Assembly (NCBI GenBank): GCA_905160935.1
Contig: CAJHZI010000780.1
Span: 1 to 64,000, forward strand
Direction: 5' to 3'
Length of the DNA stretch: 64,000 nucleotides
Source of the DNA: Enchytraeus crypticus
Lineage: Eukaryota; Annelida; Clitellata; Enchytraeida; Enchytraeidae
Shown here: positions 1 through 13,629 of the stretch, in pieces
Layout of the letters: the number at the start of each line of letters is the position of its first letter
Position numbering within the stretch: the first letter of the stretch is position 1
The notes under the pieces: generated by a model
What the model was told of the DNA's origin: nothing
What the model saw: only the letters and a program-made list of their open reading frames with translations
Databases searched by the model: none
Program-made: the position numbers and the translations under genes

Positions 1-412
1 CTGTTAAACATTGAAATGTTACAATGTTAATCATTCTATATAGTACAGTGTACTGTTAAACATTGAAATGTTACAATGTTAATCATTCTATATAGTACAG
101 TGTACTGTTAAACATTGAAATGTTACAATGTTAATCATTCTATATAGTACAGTGTAATGTTAAACATTGAAATGTTACAATGTTAATCATTCTATATAGT
201 ACAGTGTACTGTTAAACATTGAAATGTTACAATGTTAATCATTCTATATAGTACAGTGTACTGTTAAACATTGAAATGTTACAATGTTAATCATTCTATA
301 TAGTACAGTGTACTGTTAAACATTGAAATGTTACAATGTTAATCATTCTGTACAGTACAGTGTACTGAGTGTACTGTTAAACATTGATATGTTACATGTT
401 AATCACTGTGTT
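1..412. repeat. 52-bp tandem satellite, cut by the window edge
   Basis: About seven near-identical 52-bp copies (CTGTTAAACATTGAAATGTT ... TAGTACAGTGTA), the last one degenerate. Confidence 0.95.
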
Positions 413-1616
413 CTACACATTACAGTGTACAGTATCTGCTGACTTACAAGTGCACTTACATTTATTTCTTACATCTGAACTTACTTATCTTATCAATACC
501 CGGATGCTGTATATATATTTTCATTCGTTTCGTGTATGTTTTTGCGATCAAAGCAATTAAAGTTAGAACTAAATGTGCTTTTGATTTTAATACCGTTTTA
601 CTTTTCATAATGACATACAGACATTGTGCCCATAATGCTTAAGTGCAGTGCATCTTCATATCATTAGCGAATTACTCTCTCGACGTAATTTTCCATTACC
701 TTCGTACTGTGTGCTTTAGTAATCTTCAACTAATGACATAATTTTGTGGTATATTTTAGCAAACTATCGTGAAAGAAAATGCGTCTCGGAAGTGATTTTT
801 CATGTCTTTATTCCTCTAATAACTTTACGGCAGAATTTAGTTTCCCGTATTGAATCCGAAATACCAACCGAAAACTGAAAGTATTTTAGAGAAATCTCTA
901 ACGACAGAATCGTGGTGAGGAAGTGGTTAAGCGTTTGAGGTCATGTTTTTCTAACTTTTCTTCTAACTAAAAACTAATTATAGTGAACGAAATAACCTGT
1001 TGATTTGTGATATGCTCTGTATTAAGCATGGAAACAGACCGTGTGTAGGAATATATGCCTTGATCTCTTCAGTTGACAGAACTCTTAGAGAAAGCCGGAA
1101 TGAGCAAAGATATATTATTTATTCTATGGGTATGAGAGTTGCTTATAGTTGCAGTTGTGTTAAATGGCTCAAATGTTTTCAAGTCCGCTCAGATATATTT
1201 ATGCGTAGCTTTGCACCGGTGGCGCCTCTGGTGACGGGATTTTTCACTTATTATCATGAGTAGACCAGCACAGTCGATATTGAGGGGAGTTCTAAAGTGT
1301 ACAAGTTTAGCGTCTGTTTATAATTTACAGTATATCGGGGACAAGATAAAATAATTTAAATACTATCAGCAGACTATTCTGCCCAATTCCCGTCTGCTAA
1401 TAAAATTGGAAAAAGCTAACATTCTGATCGATTTGTGATAACTAAAATCGGCAATTTGTACTATTATTCTTTCTATACTCAGAACTTTGCTGGTCTATGT
1501 TGACTATTGTATCATGACAACATTTTAACTTGATTAAATTTTATTGCTGGTAATTGATTGATTAATTGTAAATGCAATATTCTATTTTTCTACGATTCCA
1601 TAAATTACGATAGCAC
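413..1616. other. No gene seen
   Basis: Unique AT-rich DNA. A short open reading at 1000-1263 has no family resemblance or splice context. Confidence 0.6.
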
Positions 1617-2690
1617 ACAGATATGTAGATAGTATGCAGACATTTAGATAGTATGATGCAGACCTTTAGATAGTTATGCAGACATTTAGATAGTATGATG
1701 CTAACATTTAGATAGTTATGCAGACATTTAGATAGTATGATGCAGATATTTAGATAGTATGCAGATATTTAGATAGTATCATGCAGATATTTAGATAGTA
1801 TGCAGACATTTAGATAGTATGATGCAGACCTTTAGATAGTTATGCAGACATTTAGATAGTATGATGCTAACATTTAGATAGTTATGCAGACATTTAGATA
1901 GTATGATGCAGATATTTAGATAGTATGCAGATATTTAGATAGTATCATGCAGATATTTAGATAGTATGCAGACATTTAGATAGTATCATGCAGATATTTA
2001 GATAGTATGCAGACATTTAGATAGTATCATGCAGATATTTAGATAGTATGCAGACATTTAGATAGTATCATGCAGATATTTAGATAGTATGCAGATATTT
2101 AGATAGTATCATGCAGATATTTAGATAGTATGCAGACATTTAGATAGTATCATGCAGATATTTAGATAGTATGCAGACATTTAGATAGTATCATGCAGAT
2201 ATTTAGATAGTATGCAGACATTTAGATAGTATCATGCAGATATTTAGATAGTATGCAGACATTTAGATAGTATCATGCAGATATTTAGATAGTATGCAGA
2301 CATTTAGATAGTATCATGCAGATATTTAGATAGTATGCAGACATTTAGATAGTATCATGCAGATATTTAGATAGTATGCAGACATTTAGATAGTATCATG
2401 CAGATATTTAGATAGTATGCAGACATTTAGATAGTATCATGCAGATATTTAGATAGTATGCAGACATTTAGATAGTATCATGCAGATATTTAGATAGTAT
2501 GCAGACATTTAGATAGTATCATGCAGATATTTAGATAGTATGCAGATATTTAGATAGTATCATGCAGATATTTAGATAGTATGCAGACATTTAGATAGTA
2601 TCATGCAGATATTTAGATAGTATGCAGACATTTAGATAGTATCATGCAGATATTTAGATAGTATGCAGACATTTAGATAGTAGGCTATAC
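1617..2690. repeat. 41-bp dimeric tandem repeat (19 + 22 bp)
   Basis: ATGCAGACATTTAGATAGT alternates with a TCATGCAGATATTTAGATAG variant, about 26 dimers; the first 300 bp show a longer mixed pattern. Confidence 0.95.
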
Positions 2691-3204
2691 AGATATTTTG
2701 AGAGTATATTGAAAAATAAACTAACCTTATAGCAATTATATAATTTATTAACTAAATCCACTTGTATTAGTACAGATATTTAAAAACACACATACACAAC
2801 GTTTTGTAAAATAATATGATAATAATAACTTTTATAAAATGCTTTTCTTAATATTGCTACTGGACGCACTTTATATAGCTAAATAAAACACCCATATTTT
2901 GATGAAATATTTTGATGAAATATTTTTGATGAAATAGAGCTGTAATTTGGCAAGAAATGTAGTAGTAAAAGACAAATTTTGACAGTTAAATGTTAATGAT
3001 CTTTGCCGAGCCTATAGAATTGATTAACTGCAGAAACAATCGAGTCTTAACAAACGCCCTTCATCAATCTAATCATTTATTTATAGCAAGATGAATGAAG
3101 TTGCAGCTAAAGTCCGCAGAGCTGTTGTTTATATACCTGCGACAACGCGCATTATTCGGGTGTTAAGAGCGCGCGAACAAAAAACAGAAAATAGCAAACA
3201 TGGT

Positions 3205-3335
3205 ATGTCGGTTGTAGTGTGTTTAACGTCAAGGTTCAGAAGCACAAGGCTTCTCTTCAAGACGACCCTACACACGCGAGCTACCGTCACAAAGAATAGT
3301 GCAACAGTAACAAATATTACTTGTGTCAGACAATC
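3205..3335 (+). repeat. Interspersed repeat G copy
   Basis: GTTGTAGTGTGTTTAACGTC, AAGGTTCAGAAGCACAAGGC recur at 22215-22335 with high identity. Nature unknown. Confidence 0.7.
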
Positions 3336-3734
3336 GCGAAAAATAGCAAACATACTCACATACAGAAATGCTGTAGTACGAATTTGATTATAAAAATATA
3401 TCAACTGACTGCCTACACGGTTCTATTATAAAACACTTGTTCAAATATAGGCATGACCTAACCGCACCGGCACTGGCTAGCTACACCTACAGTCTCTAAC
3501 TGATTAAACCCGTTCTGTTTCCATGCCCGTAGGCACACAGGCTACGAGATAGTCACAAGATTCAGTAAGCATGACAGCTGGATGAGAAATCTGTATTATT
3601 AGTCAAGAACATAATTAAGACCTCTAGAACACTTGTTCAGCGTCACACGACGATTAATTCGGCATTCGATTCGAATCCAGGCTCCACCCGTTGCTGATGT
3701 AATATATGGGCAGTTAAACTAGCTCTACGTACTA

Positions 3735-3935
3735 CTCTCTCTCTCTCTCTCTCTCTCTCTTAGTGCACTGCCTATTGGCAGGTCCATGGTCTATAACGCC
3801 TCCACTCTTCTCAGTCTTCCGCTTTCCTCTTCAAGTCCACATATGAGTGGGTCTTGAAATCATCTAACATACCTAATCTCGGCCTGCCTCTGCCTCTTCA
3901 TTCTACTCTAACTACGCTCTACCCTCTACTCCAAT
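3735..3935 (-). mobile_element. LINE 3' end, RGRPR family copy
   Basis: Nucleotide match to 8905-9135: (CT)n, TTAGTGCACTGC, GGCAGGTCCATGGT, then TCTTCCGCTTTCCTCTTC. Degenerate. Confidence 0.7.
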
Positions 3936-4359
3936 CTGCTAGAAATGAAAACATACAACGATTAAATCGACCACTTGATATACAGGCCTTCGTATGTATA
4001 AAAAACACAACTCAAACGTTATCACAACCAGCTTTAAATGTCCAATAGAAAATGTCTACAGCGCAACAAACATCTGCTGGTAAATCAAATAAAACGATGA
4101 GCGGTTAGAAATAGAAAAGATTTCTAGTCATAGAAAAACAACAACGTCTAAAGAAAATAAGAAACTCTGCCCTGTATAATAGAGCACTGACAGAAAATAG
4201 CCCATAGATACCAGTGGAATAACTCCTACATATGCAAAGTACTTACATGCATTTAAGTCATCTAAAATAGAATTGATATTCTCGTGTTGTGTCCGGGTTC
4301 TTGAAGAATGAACCAACCGTGTACTGCACGTGTCGTAAAGGCGACATAAAAATAAGATC

Positions 4360-4530
4360 CAAACCAACGTCAGAAAGGGCATTCGGTTGGTGAGCGCCTA
4401 AGCTCTAGAAATTGATACAAAAATTTAAACGAATGGAATGGTCATACTGTGACTGGCGTGGACAGGATTTATTCGTATCCCGACCCTGGTTAAACTGGGA
4501 TTCCATGATAGATGATGATGATGAAAATAA
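4360..4530 (+). mobile_element. Interspersed family F copy, (ATG)n-tailed
   Basis: TTGGTGAGCGCCTAAGCTCT ... TATTCGTATCCCGACCCTGG, TTAAACTGGGATTCC, (GATGAT)n. Copies: 42285-42390 (+), 61310-61450 (+), 60805-61000 (-), and scraps at 41495-41580 and 52840-52900 (-). Confidence 0.68.
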
Positions 4531-4675
4531 AATTAGGAACTTGAACATTTGCAAGTTTCCAGTCTAAGAAACATCTGTTGACCTAAAATATAATTATAGA
4601 CCAACCGTTGACCTAACGTTTATTTTAGATCCACCTGCTGCCTATAAACGTCTAAGCATATAATAATAACAACAA

Positions 4676-4840
4676 AAATTAGAGTGCTACAGTCATCAAT
4701 GACAACATCGAGCACTATTGAGTCAAAATCAAGCCGGTGAGCAAAAAGAAGGTCCAAAAAGGGTGCTTATTCCAAAATAAAGAAAATCAGTCCAAAGTAA
4801 AGGGAATTAAAGAAAAAGAGGTTTAGGCGCAATACAGGAG
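4676..4840 (+). mobile_element. Interspersed family D copy
   Basis: ATTAGAGTGCTACAGTCATC, then GACAACATCGAGCACTATTG, with AAATCAAGC and GTTTAGGCGCA downstream. Other copies: 16360-16500 (+), 23445-23530 (-), 43950-44020 (+), 63715-63880 (+), partial 62925-63000. Confidence 0.68.
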
Positions 4841-4849
4841 CCTAAGCAA

Positions 4850-5690
4850 GATACCCCAAATGTCGAGGATAATTATACATGTAAATACGATGAATCGATA
4901 AACAACGAGTGTATGGAGCTGTCAATCAGCGGCGTACTAAGAGATTGTGGGCGGAGCTAAGAATCAATAGAGGCGGAGCTACGGATGATCGACATAGCCC
5001 CTCATTACAGATATAACAATAAATTAAAGTATATAATAGTTGAGTGAAAAAAGACAAAACAACCGAGTCTTGAACAATTAACAAAAACACCTGATTAATT
5101 TGATCGAACTGTCGGTAATTCAGCTACAGAATCTGCCTGGCTATTAATCCAGTACATTTACTTTATTCAAGCAGAACAACAACATTAAAGAAGAAGAAGA
5201 GAACCGCACATCTCTGCTGTGGAATCAATCAGTTAGTCGCAGCAGTTTATAACAAGCTCTTATAGGATCTATTGCAGTCCTCGAGTAGGAATATAAGCTT
5301 TGAACCTGCCACAATGCTGAGTGTAGAAGAGAGAGAGAGAGAGAGAAAGAGAGCGACATAGAGATAGAAGATGAGAGAGCTACAGAAAGAGAGAGAGAGA
5401 GAGAGAAAGTGATTAAATATAAACTTCCCAGACAGTATCAACACTGAAAGCCACAATTATTCATAACAAGGCATTTGAGCAAATTCACATAGCACAGAAA
5501 TCAACAAAGTTGTTCATGTCCGCAAGCCTAACCAGAGCAGTAGTCTAAATGAGACGTCAAAATGTCGTCCCCGCATGAGTAACGAACGTTAAACATTAGA
5601 GCTACAGCAACATTACAATGAGCACTGTATTGTATGAAAGAATCAACATTCAATCAACACTACGTTTCCAGCATCATCTTCTTCAAATGA
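4850..5690. other. No gene seen
   Basis: AT-rich sequence with a short (GA)n patch at 5325-5405. A 69-bp direct duplication (AGAGCAACAGCTGCTGATGG) lies just beyond, at about 6046-6183. Confidence 0.6.
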
Positions 5691-6439
5691 TGGTCTTCAA
5701 TCAGTCAATCAACAAGAAATTAACGTCCGATTCCTCGCCATAAGGCAATGTCAGGGACGTAAAGCTACGGATCTAAATGAAAATCGTACAACAAATAACG
5801 CAACAAATTATCAACAACAGAATATCGGAAGCAAAGAACAAAAGTAAGGACAATCGTTACAAGGATTTCTCCAGTACTAACAGACTCTGGACATAGCGTC
5901 AGAAGATGAACAGCAAAACAAATAAATACACTAGCTGGGCCTTGAACCTGTGGCCTACTGCTCACAAGTTTTAACAAACCTGCTATGAGCTAGGCTGTTG
6001 AAATATTACAATTATTTACACAAGATGGCAGCATGAAATATATAAACAGAGCAACAGCTGCTGATGGACGATGAAATGAACGTAAAACTACTCGCAAAGT
6101 GTAGGCCTATCTATAAACAGAGCAACAGCTGCTGATGGACGATGAAATGAACGTAGAACTACTCGCAAAGTGTAGGTCTATAATTATCGCGAAAATCGTA
6201 AATTCATTGACAATATCACTATATTCTCCAGCACGGTACAACTAAACGACGGAAAGAATGGACAATAATCAGAGACAGAACAAGATAGGAATGCTAGATG
6301 ATTTGATACTTTTACTATCAGTAAATATCAGGAGGAAAACAGACAACTGAGATAAGTAGAAAGGCTATTTAACATTGACCGGCCTCTTCTGTAGACTAAA
6401 ACAAAGTGAGGGGAAGGAAATAGATATAAAATAGCTTAA

Positions 6440-6750
6440 TGGCAGAAATACAAGTTAGAATACGTTCAGATACGTTCAGAATTAGTTTAGAGTACATATT
6501 ACATACAGACACATTCAGAATACGTTGAAATACATTCAGAATACGTTCAGATACGTTCATAATTCGTTTAGAATACGTAGAGACACATTCATTACACGTT
6601 CAGACACATTCAGAATACGTTCAAATACGTTCGGATATGTTCATAATACGCACATACTACGTACAGATACATTTAGAATACATTCGAATACATTCAGAAT
6701 ACATTCAGAAACGTTCGGAATACATTCAGATACGTTCAGAATCAGAAACT
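6440..6750. repeat. Degenerate short tandem repeat
   Basis: Units of about 10-12 bp such as TTCAGAATACG / TTCAGATACG; the open reading through it (repeats of HSNTFRIRS) is a repeat artefact. Confidence 0.85.
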
Positions 6751-6800
6751 GCTCACCGTATCTACAAAGATCTCTGTTCACAAACGATACTACTCCTGCT

Positions 6801-7815
6801 ATATATTACATAATTACATAATATATTACATAATTACATAATATATTACATAATTACATAATATATTACATAATTACATAATATATTATATAATTACATA
6901 ATATATGATATAATTACATAATATATTATATAATTACATGATATATGATATAATTACATAATATATTATATAATTACATAATATATTATATAATTACATA
7001 ATATATTACATAATTACATAATATATTACATAATTACATAATATATTACATAATTGCATAATATATTACATAATTACATAATATATTACATAATTACATA
7101 ATATATTACATAATTACATAATATATTACATAATTACATAATATATTACATAATTACATAATATATTACATAATTACATAATATATTATATAATTACATA
7201 ATATATGATATAATTACATAATATATGATATAATTACATAATATATGATATAATTACATAATATATGATATAATTACATAATATATGATATAATTACATA
7301 ATATATGATATAATTACATAATATATGATATAATTACATAATATATTACATAATTACATAATATATTACATAATTACATAATATATTACATAATTACATA
7401 ATATATTACATAATTACATAATATATTACATAATTACATAATATATTACATAATTACATAATATATTACATAATTACATAATATATTACATAATTACATA
7501 ATATATTACATAATATATTATATAATTACATAATATATTACATAATTACATAATATATTACATAATATATTATATAATTACATAATATATTACATAATTA
7601 CATAATATATTACATAATATATTATATAATTACATAATATATTACATAATTACATAATATATTACATAATATATTATATAATTACATAATATATTACATA
7701 ATTACATAATATATTACATAATATATTATATAATTACATAATATATTACATAATTACATAATATATTATATAATTACATAATATATTATATAATTACATA
7801 ATACATTACATAATT
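6801..7815. repeat. 20-bp AT-rich satellite
   Basis: ATATATTACATAATTACATA x about 50, in blocks of TTACA, GATAT and TTATA variants, with a 3' section of 55-60-bp higher-order units (7505-7740). Confidence 0.95.
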
Positions 7816-7819
7816 TCAC

Positions 7820-8900
7820 GACACGCTAGATAACACACAGTACAAGGCGACGGCTGATCAAAGCACAGGGTATGTATTATTATAACAACAATAAGATAAC
7901 AACAACGTTCTTCTCTCACTAACAGGTTACTGCTCTTAGAAAAGAAAGAAATCATCTTCATCATCATCGTCGTCGTCTAAACTGTCAGCTGAACAATAAT
8001 GTGAACACAACTGCAACAACTTCTTGAAACATTCATTAGAAATTTTAAAAAGAAACTAAAGCTCTGCTTACTAAGTATTACCTAATTAAATTCATCGATG
8101 TCTATATAAGACTCTAAATCAATCCATTCTCCAATCAGATTTCAAATTCCTCCTCAATGCATTCACTGATTGCATCTTAATGTATTTCATCTTCTTTACG
8201 TGTACAAATTTCAACTGAGTAAATATTTTTTAAATCACACTGGAATGAAGGATTCAAGCAAAACTAACAATATTAGTAAAATATTAGACTACTACAGAAG
8301 GCAACGAGAATCTGCCTCAGATTCTAATCCGTACTATTCCTCATATGAAGAAATCGCATCACGTTAGTACACTTACGAAATTGTGAACTTCTATGATTAT
8401 AGCTGAGTGAGACAACTAATTGACATTTATGGAGAAATCAGCCTTGAACCAGCCACCTGATTGAGCACTAGTGAGTGAGATAGTAGCATAAATAAACGAC
8501 CAAGCTGCACGAATTAACCGAAAATTTAGTTTAAAATCAAACTATTTAGTTAAACTACCATAATAACTAAGTCATCCAAATACACACTTCAATTATTTAT
8601 TAATTATTTATCCAGCTACTCAAGAAAACTCTTTACAATTCTTCTGCTAATAAAGATAATATCAAATAATAACGAGAGAGTTCGAAATTAATTTTGCCGC
8701 ACCGGTAGTATTGACTATGTAATTTCACTCATAACATCTGTACATAGTCCACTCACCGGCTGCACTTTTTTCTCCGTTTAAATATGAAATAATAGTAGAT
8801 GATAATAACCAATATATTTATAAAGCGACAATCTATGCCACAGTAGTGCTAATCTTGTTGCTTCTACTGACAGCTCTGTTAGTATTACGTGAGCCACATT
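7820..8900. other. No gene seen
   Basis: Likely downstream flank of the ELK gene. AATAAATAA on the minus strand near 8600 could serve as a poly(A) signal. Confidence 0.5.
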
Positions 8901-8904
8901 AATC

Positions 8905-9135
8905 TCTCTCTCTCTCTCTCTCTCTCTTAGTGCACTGCATACTGGCAGGTCCATGGTATATAACTAATCCACTCTTCTCTGTCTTCCGCTTTCCTCTTCA
9001 TTTCCACATATAACTGGGTCTTTAAATCATCTAAGATACCTAATCTCGGCCTGCCCCTACCCATATTTCTTTCCATTCTACCTTCTATGACCTCTAATAG
9101 ACCTTCCCCCTCAGAATGTGTCCTATCCAACTCTT
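8905..9135 (-). mobile_element. LINE 3' end, RGRPR family, with (GA)n tail
   Basis: Minus-strand reading LEVIEGRMERNMGRGRPRLG, then KRKAEDREEWISYIPWTCQ is the common C-terminus of endonuclease/RT LINEs, followed by an (AG)n stretch. Near-copies occur at 3735-3935, 45180-45365 and 53435-53540. Confidence 0.75.
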
Positions 9136-9269
9136 CTTTCTATTTCTTAGTACATTTATCGACACTAATCTATCAGTACCATATTGCTAAAATGACGTAA
9201 AACAGCATTCTAAATGCAGACTTCGCAACACTTTCCCATCACAAACCACTCTCACATCTCCACCGCGGG

Positions 9270-11236
9270 CTAAGTTATGGGAACAGAATTTTTTGAAGGA
9301 GTATTTACCGTGGTGGGACTGTCGAAGAGGTTGAGGGCGGGCAGGAGGGGCGACAGGGCCATGTGGTTACCGAAGAATGAAGGAAACTGGAAGAGGGAGG
9401 GGGTGCCCCCAGGGCGGGGGCTCAGACCGGGGGCTAGGGGGCTCAGAGAGCTCCAGAAGTGCAGCGGTATGAAGGGCGTGCGTAGGGCAGGGCTTCTCAT
9501 GAACAGGTTCGGCGTGACGAGACCGGCCGAAGTCGTCGAAGCCGTCGAAAAGCGCGGCGTGGGAATCGGACGACCGAATAGCGAGGGGCTGAACGTGAGG
9601 CAGACCGGACTGGTTGCTAGGCTGAGCGGGTTGGGTTTGGGTTTGGAGGGATGATGGGACGTCGGAGCACGCAGACGCTCATACGATGAGAACTTCCTTT
9701 TCTCGTCGGGTCCCACAAGGGGAGATATCGCCGGTCGTTTCTCTCCGGCTTTCAGTTCTTCCAGATTAGCGTTCAAGTCGTTCCTCGCCCGCATATCGGC
9801 TTTAATCTCGCTATCGTTAGCTTCGTTATCTTCGTCTAACACAGGTTCATCTGCGTGCACCGTTATAGTTATTGGAGGAATGTTCGGAGGTGGTCGAGAC
9901 ATTTGGCTAGTCCTCGTCTGCACGTTCTCCTCTCTGATTGGTTCCGCCTTGCTGGTCGCAGCGAAAGCTCCGCCCTCGACTCCGCCTTCTCCCGCCTTGA
10001 GCCCGTCATTGGTCGAAGAGAGGAACGGGTCGCTGAAGTTGAACACGGAGGAACCCTCCGGAAGGAGGAACCCGGAGAATGGATTGGGGCTCATGCTCAT
10101 GAGGATTCCAGAGGAGTTGAGGTGACTGTGCATGAGTCCCATGCTTACCATCAGCTGATCGTACGCACCCATGTCGTTGACAAGCAACCGACCGTCAGCT
10201 CCAAGGCTTGGGTTAAGTGCCTGAGAGCCACCAGGTATATCAGACGATACGTAGTAATGAGACGTGGGCATACCACGAAATCTATCAACAAAAGTTCTTT
10301 CAGAATTATCAGTAAACTGCCCAGTGCTGTGGGTTTTATTAGCAGAAAGATCACAGGCTTCATTTAACGAGTAACAATCGCCACTAATTACGACTTGATT
10401 ATTCGCTGAAACGAGACTGTCGGACACAAGTTCAAGTTCTACGGAAGGAACATTCAAGGTTGACGATTTGATCGGATGATTCTTTGCTGTATCTAAACCC
10501 GTATTGAAACCAGGCTTTACGGAGCCACTAGATACGACTAACCGCTTAGAGTCAGCGGTATCACATATCAAGCTCATTGACGAAGGCATGTATCCAGAAA
10601 GAATAAAAGTAGGCTTCATCTCTGGAGAGCTTATCTTGACGGACGAGGCAGCAGGCACGGGTTGTGAAGCAGGAGTTACCACAGTCGTTACGGCGCCGCT
10701 CGATTCACCACCGACCACAACCGGTTGAGCGGTGGAGCCACCCGCAGCGTCTTTTGATTTCGACGATTTCTTTGACGACCCGCCAGAAGAATTAGAGTCC
10801 TTCTTGTCGTACTGATACAACTTGAAGTTGGTGAATCCACCGTTGCTGAGCAGTAGAGAGCTTCCAGAGGTCGATGACCCGAGCGATGTTTTCACCGTTC
10901 CCGCTTCACGCTCCAGCGACTCCATCTTCTCACGGAATGGAATTCTACTCTGAAGCCGAACGACTTCCGGAAAAGTGACGAACTGATATACGAATTTCTT
11001 CCCTACGACCTTCTTGATGATGTCCTTGTCGTAGTAGTAACGCAGGGCTCGGCTGAGCTTGTCGTAGTTCATGTTCGGCTTGTTCTTACGCACGCCCCAG
11101 AGCTTAGCGACCTGCTCGGCGTCGAGGAGTTTGAACTCTCCCTCCACCTCGTGAGTCCACTCGATCACGTCGGAGTGGTCCCCTTCCACCAGCAGCTCCA
11201 GCAGAAACTGCCATAGAGTCACGTTAGACTCCACTC
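9270..11236 (-). CDS. ELK: ELK-type ETS transcription factor (ternary complex factor), main and last exon
   Basis: Nuclear ETS factor of the ELK1/3/4 group, a MAPK-responsive SRF partner. The N-terminal ETS domain (about residues 5-88) has [10 protein letters not shown], then [20 protein letters not shown] and [12 protein letters not shown], with both DNA-contacting Arg. A possible B-box lies near [14 protein letters not shown]. The C-terminus carries the ELK activation domain: a D-box-like basic/Leu stretch ([16 protein letters not shown]), [12 protein letters not shown] near 591, and the ERK-docking DEF motif FQFP at 615-618, with many SP/TP sites. 654 aa is longer than vertebrate ELKs (about 400-430 aa) through low-complexity middle parts. 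The stop is TAG at 9272-9270. The codon at the expected Met is GTG (11234-11232), 2 nt after AATCAG; a stop lies just upstream. So this is an internal exon start (phase 1) and the initiator lies in an unfound upstream exon. Confidence 0.95.
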
Positions 11237-11249
11237 CTGATTATATAGT

Positions 11250-11510
11250 ACAATTAGTCATAATGTATGACTGATACACAGTCATGTATGACTGATCATA
11301 CACCATCATAATGTATGACTGATCATACACAGTCAAAATGTATGACTGATCATACACCATCATAATGTATGACTGATCAAACAGTACACCAGTCATAATG
11401 TATGACTGGTCATACAGTACACGCAGTCATAATGAATGACTGATCATACAGTACACGCAGCAGTCATAATGTATGACTGATCATACAGTACATGCAGTCA
11501 TATTGTAGAG
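11250..11510. repeat. Tandem repeat next to the ELK exon
   Basis: CATAATGTATGACTGATCAT units of about 28-36 bp, ending about 15 bp from the inferred splice acceptor (11237). Intronic. Confidence 0.9.
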
Positions 11511-12239
11511 ATCATCCTGGATATTAATTTAAAATAATCCTGACGTCGGTCGAAATGAATCAGAAAATGTTCATATTATATGATTAATACGAGATAGCCT
11601 TTAATTAATTAATTAAACTTTAAATTACCTTTAAATAATTAATAAACTAGAAATTACCCTTGATGGTATTTCTTAGAACGGATGTGTAACATTCCGGTTC
11701 TTGTTTAACAGGCGAGGGAGCAGCTCGTATCTCAACCGGTTTCAACCGCTTTACATTGTCAGAACCGGTTCTTACGTCCATCACATCTACAGGTAAATAT
11801 AGCGTATATAAGTATTAAAACCACAAGCAGAGAATATAATTTAAAAGCATGATTATTATATTCATTTATTACTTGAAATCTGACATACCGCAGAAAACGT
11901 ACAAACATACATGGAACAAAAAGCAAATAGAAATTTCAATAATACCAAGATACCAATAGTCCAAGATAATGTTTCATAACAGTCATTATATACGATATTC
12001 TAACGATAAATTCTTAACCACGACGGGAGTGAGTTTAAATGATATTTAAAATGGATGAACCTCCCACTTAACTTAAAATATAATAAATAAATCTTGCGTT
12101 TATTTAAAACAATCTAACAACCGCAGATAGGTTTCATTCGAACATATATTATACGAGAAGATAATGACACAGTGTTGCGTTGGGTTAACTAGATTTAATC
12201 AATTCCGTAAAGAACTCCATATACATAATACACATGTAT

Positions 12240-12252
12240 ACTAATATATATA

Positions 12253-12326
<74 letters not shown>

Positions 12327-12424
12327 ATATAATACACATGTATACTAGATACATACTGATATATTCAGTAAATATACTATATCTTTTTATGTATCTATAT
12401 ATAAATATACATGTATAGTATATA

Positions 12425-12473
<49 letters not shown>

Positions 12474-12475
12474 AA
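12240..12475. repeat. (AT)n / (TG)n microsatellite
   Basis: Two (AT)n blocks, with (GT)n between and ATACACATGTATACTA spacers repeated. Confidence 0.95.
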
Positions 12476-12479
12476 GTAA

Positions 12480-13550
12480 AAAAACTCTTAATATATTTAA
12501 TAATAAAAACACCAATAAAATGTAACTGATGACAAAATCAGGCTGTTAACAAAGCGAGGAAGCAATTTAAATAAAAATTAAAGCCTTTACTGAAACAATG
12601 ATAACTTCTCATTGAAACTGGAGATATTTCTCAGGAACTCTAAATCTTTGTACTAGGAATTGCTGTCCTCGAAAGCTTATTTCATAACCCAACGCAACAC
12701 AGCCCAATCAAATTCAAATTCTAACATAATGTATTCAGAAATTTAAATACCGATACCTAATTTCATGAAACCAAAATTCCTAATTTGTGAGACTCAAACT
12801 TTACACTCAGCCAAATTGAAAAGGAAATGTACTTAATGAAAATAGTAAGATGTGTAAATTATAAACATACCAGTATGTGTTTATACTAAATACAAACTGA
12901 TCACACGTAGCTCCAACTAATTATTTACACTGTAACAGAATAAATAATTACTAGTAATTATTATATTATTAAATAATTAAATAAAATAGTTCCGTCAACT
13001 AAATGACATTTAGTACAAAACTAATCTTTGATCCTTGACTTTACGTTCTTCAACTATCCGACAAATGTATAATAACAAGGGATCACTTACGGCTGTCAAT
13101 GTACAATGCTATTTTAGTAAAAGGAAAGTAATCCGGCAATTAGCGTTTAGGCATATTTGTTTATATAAATTGAAGCCCTAAAAAATGTAAACATTGGCTT
13201 AACCCCCACAAAATATCTCGTTAACCCTCGACAATTTTGCTGCATTGTATATTTTGCATTTATAGTCTCTCAATAAAAATTCAAGGACGCTCTGTGCGAA
13301 AGAATTTATATGAAAATATCAAAGTCAATATCGGGGATATGTTATAGTAGGATTAGGGTTAGGTATGATTGGTATTGGGGTTAGGTTATGAAAGTTCAAG
13401 AGTCTATGTATAATTATATACACGCCCTACCTTCCCTGTACGCACGAGAACTTCATGCGTTTCTTTATCGGAATATTTTGCAGTTGCTATTTTCGTTACC
13501 ACAGATCATTTTGTAATAAATTAATCGAAATCTGCACATTAAATCTGCAC
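12480..13550. other. No gene seen
   Basis: Unique AT-rich DNA upstream of the ELK exon. The missing first exon may lie here, but none could be recognised. Confidence 0.55.
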
Positions 13551-13629
13551 AATGGGCCTTCAGCAAGCATCTGTGCTTCCTGACCCAGCGTGCCGTTATG
13601 TTGTGCTTTGTTAATTATTCTGAATTAAG

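Noticed and set aside
1617..2690. CRISPR-like periodicity in this and other arrays
   Set aside because: Units are contiguous tandem repeats without unique spacers, in an animal genome.
3091..3404. 98-codon plus and 91-codon minus readings
   Set aside because: Overlap interspersed repeat G; no protein resemblance.
9277..10728. Plus-strand open readings across the ELK exon
   Set aside because: Antisense shadows of the ELK coding frame; no motif and no splice logic.
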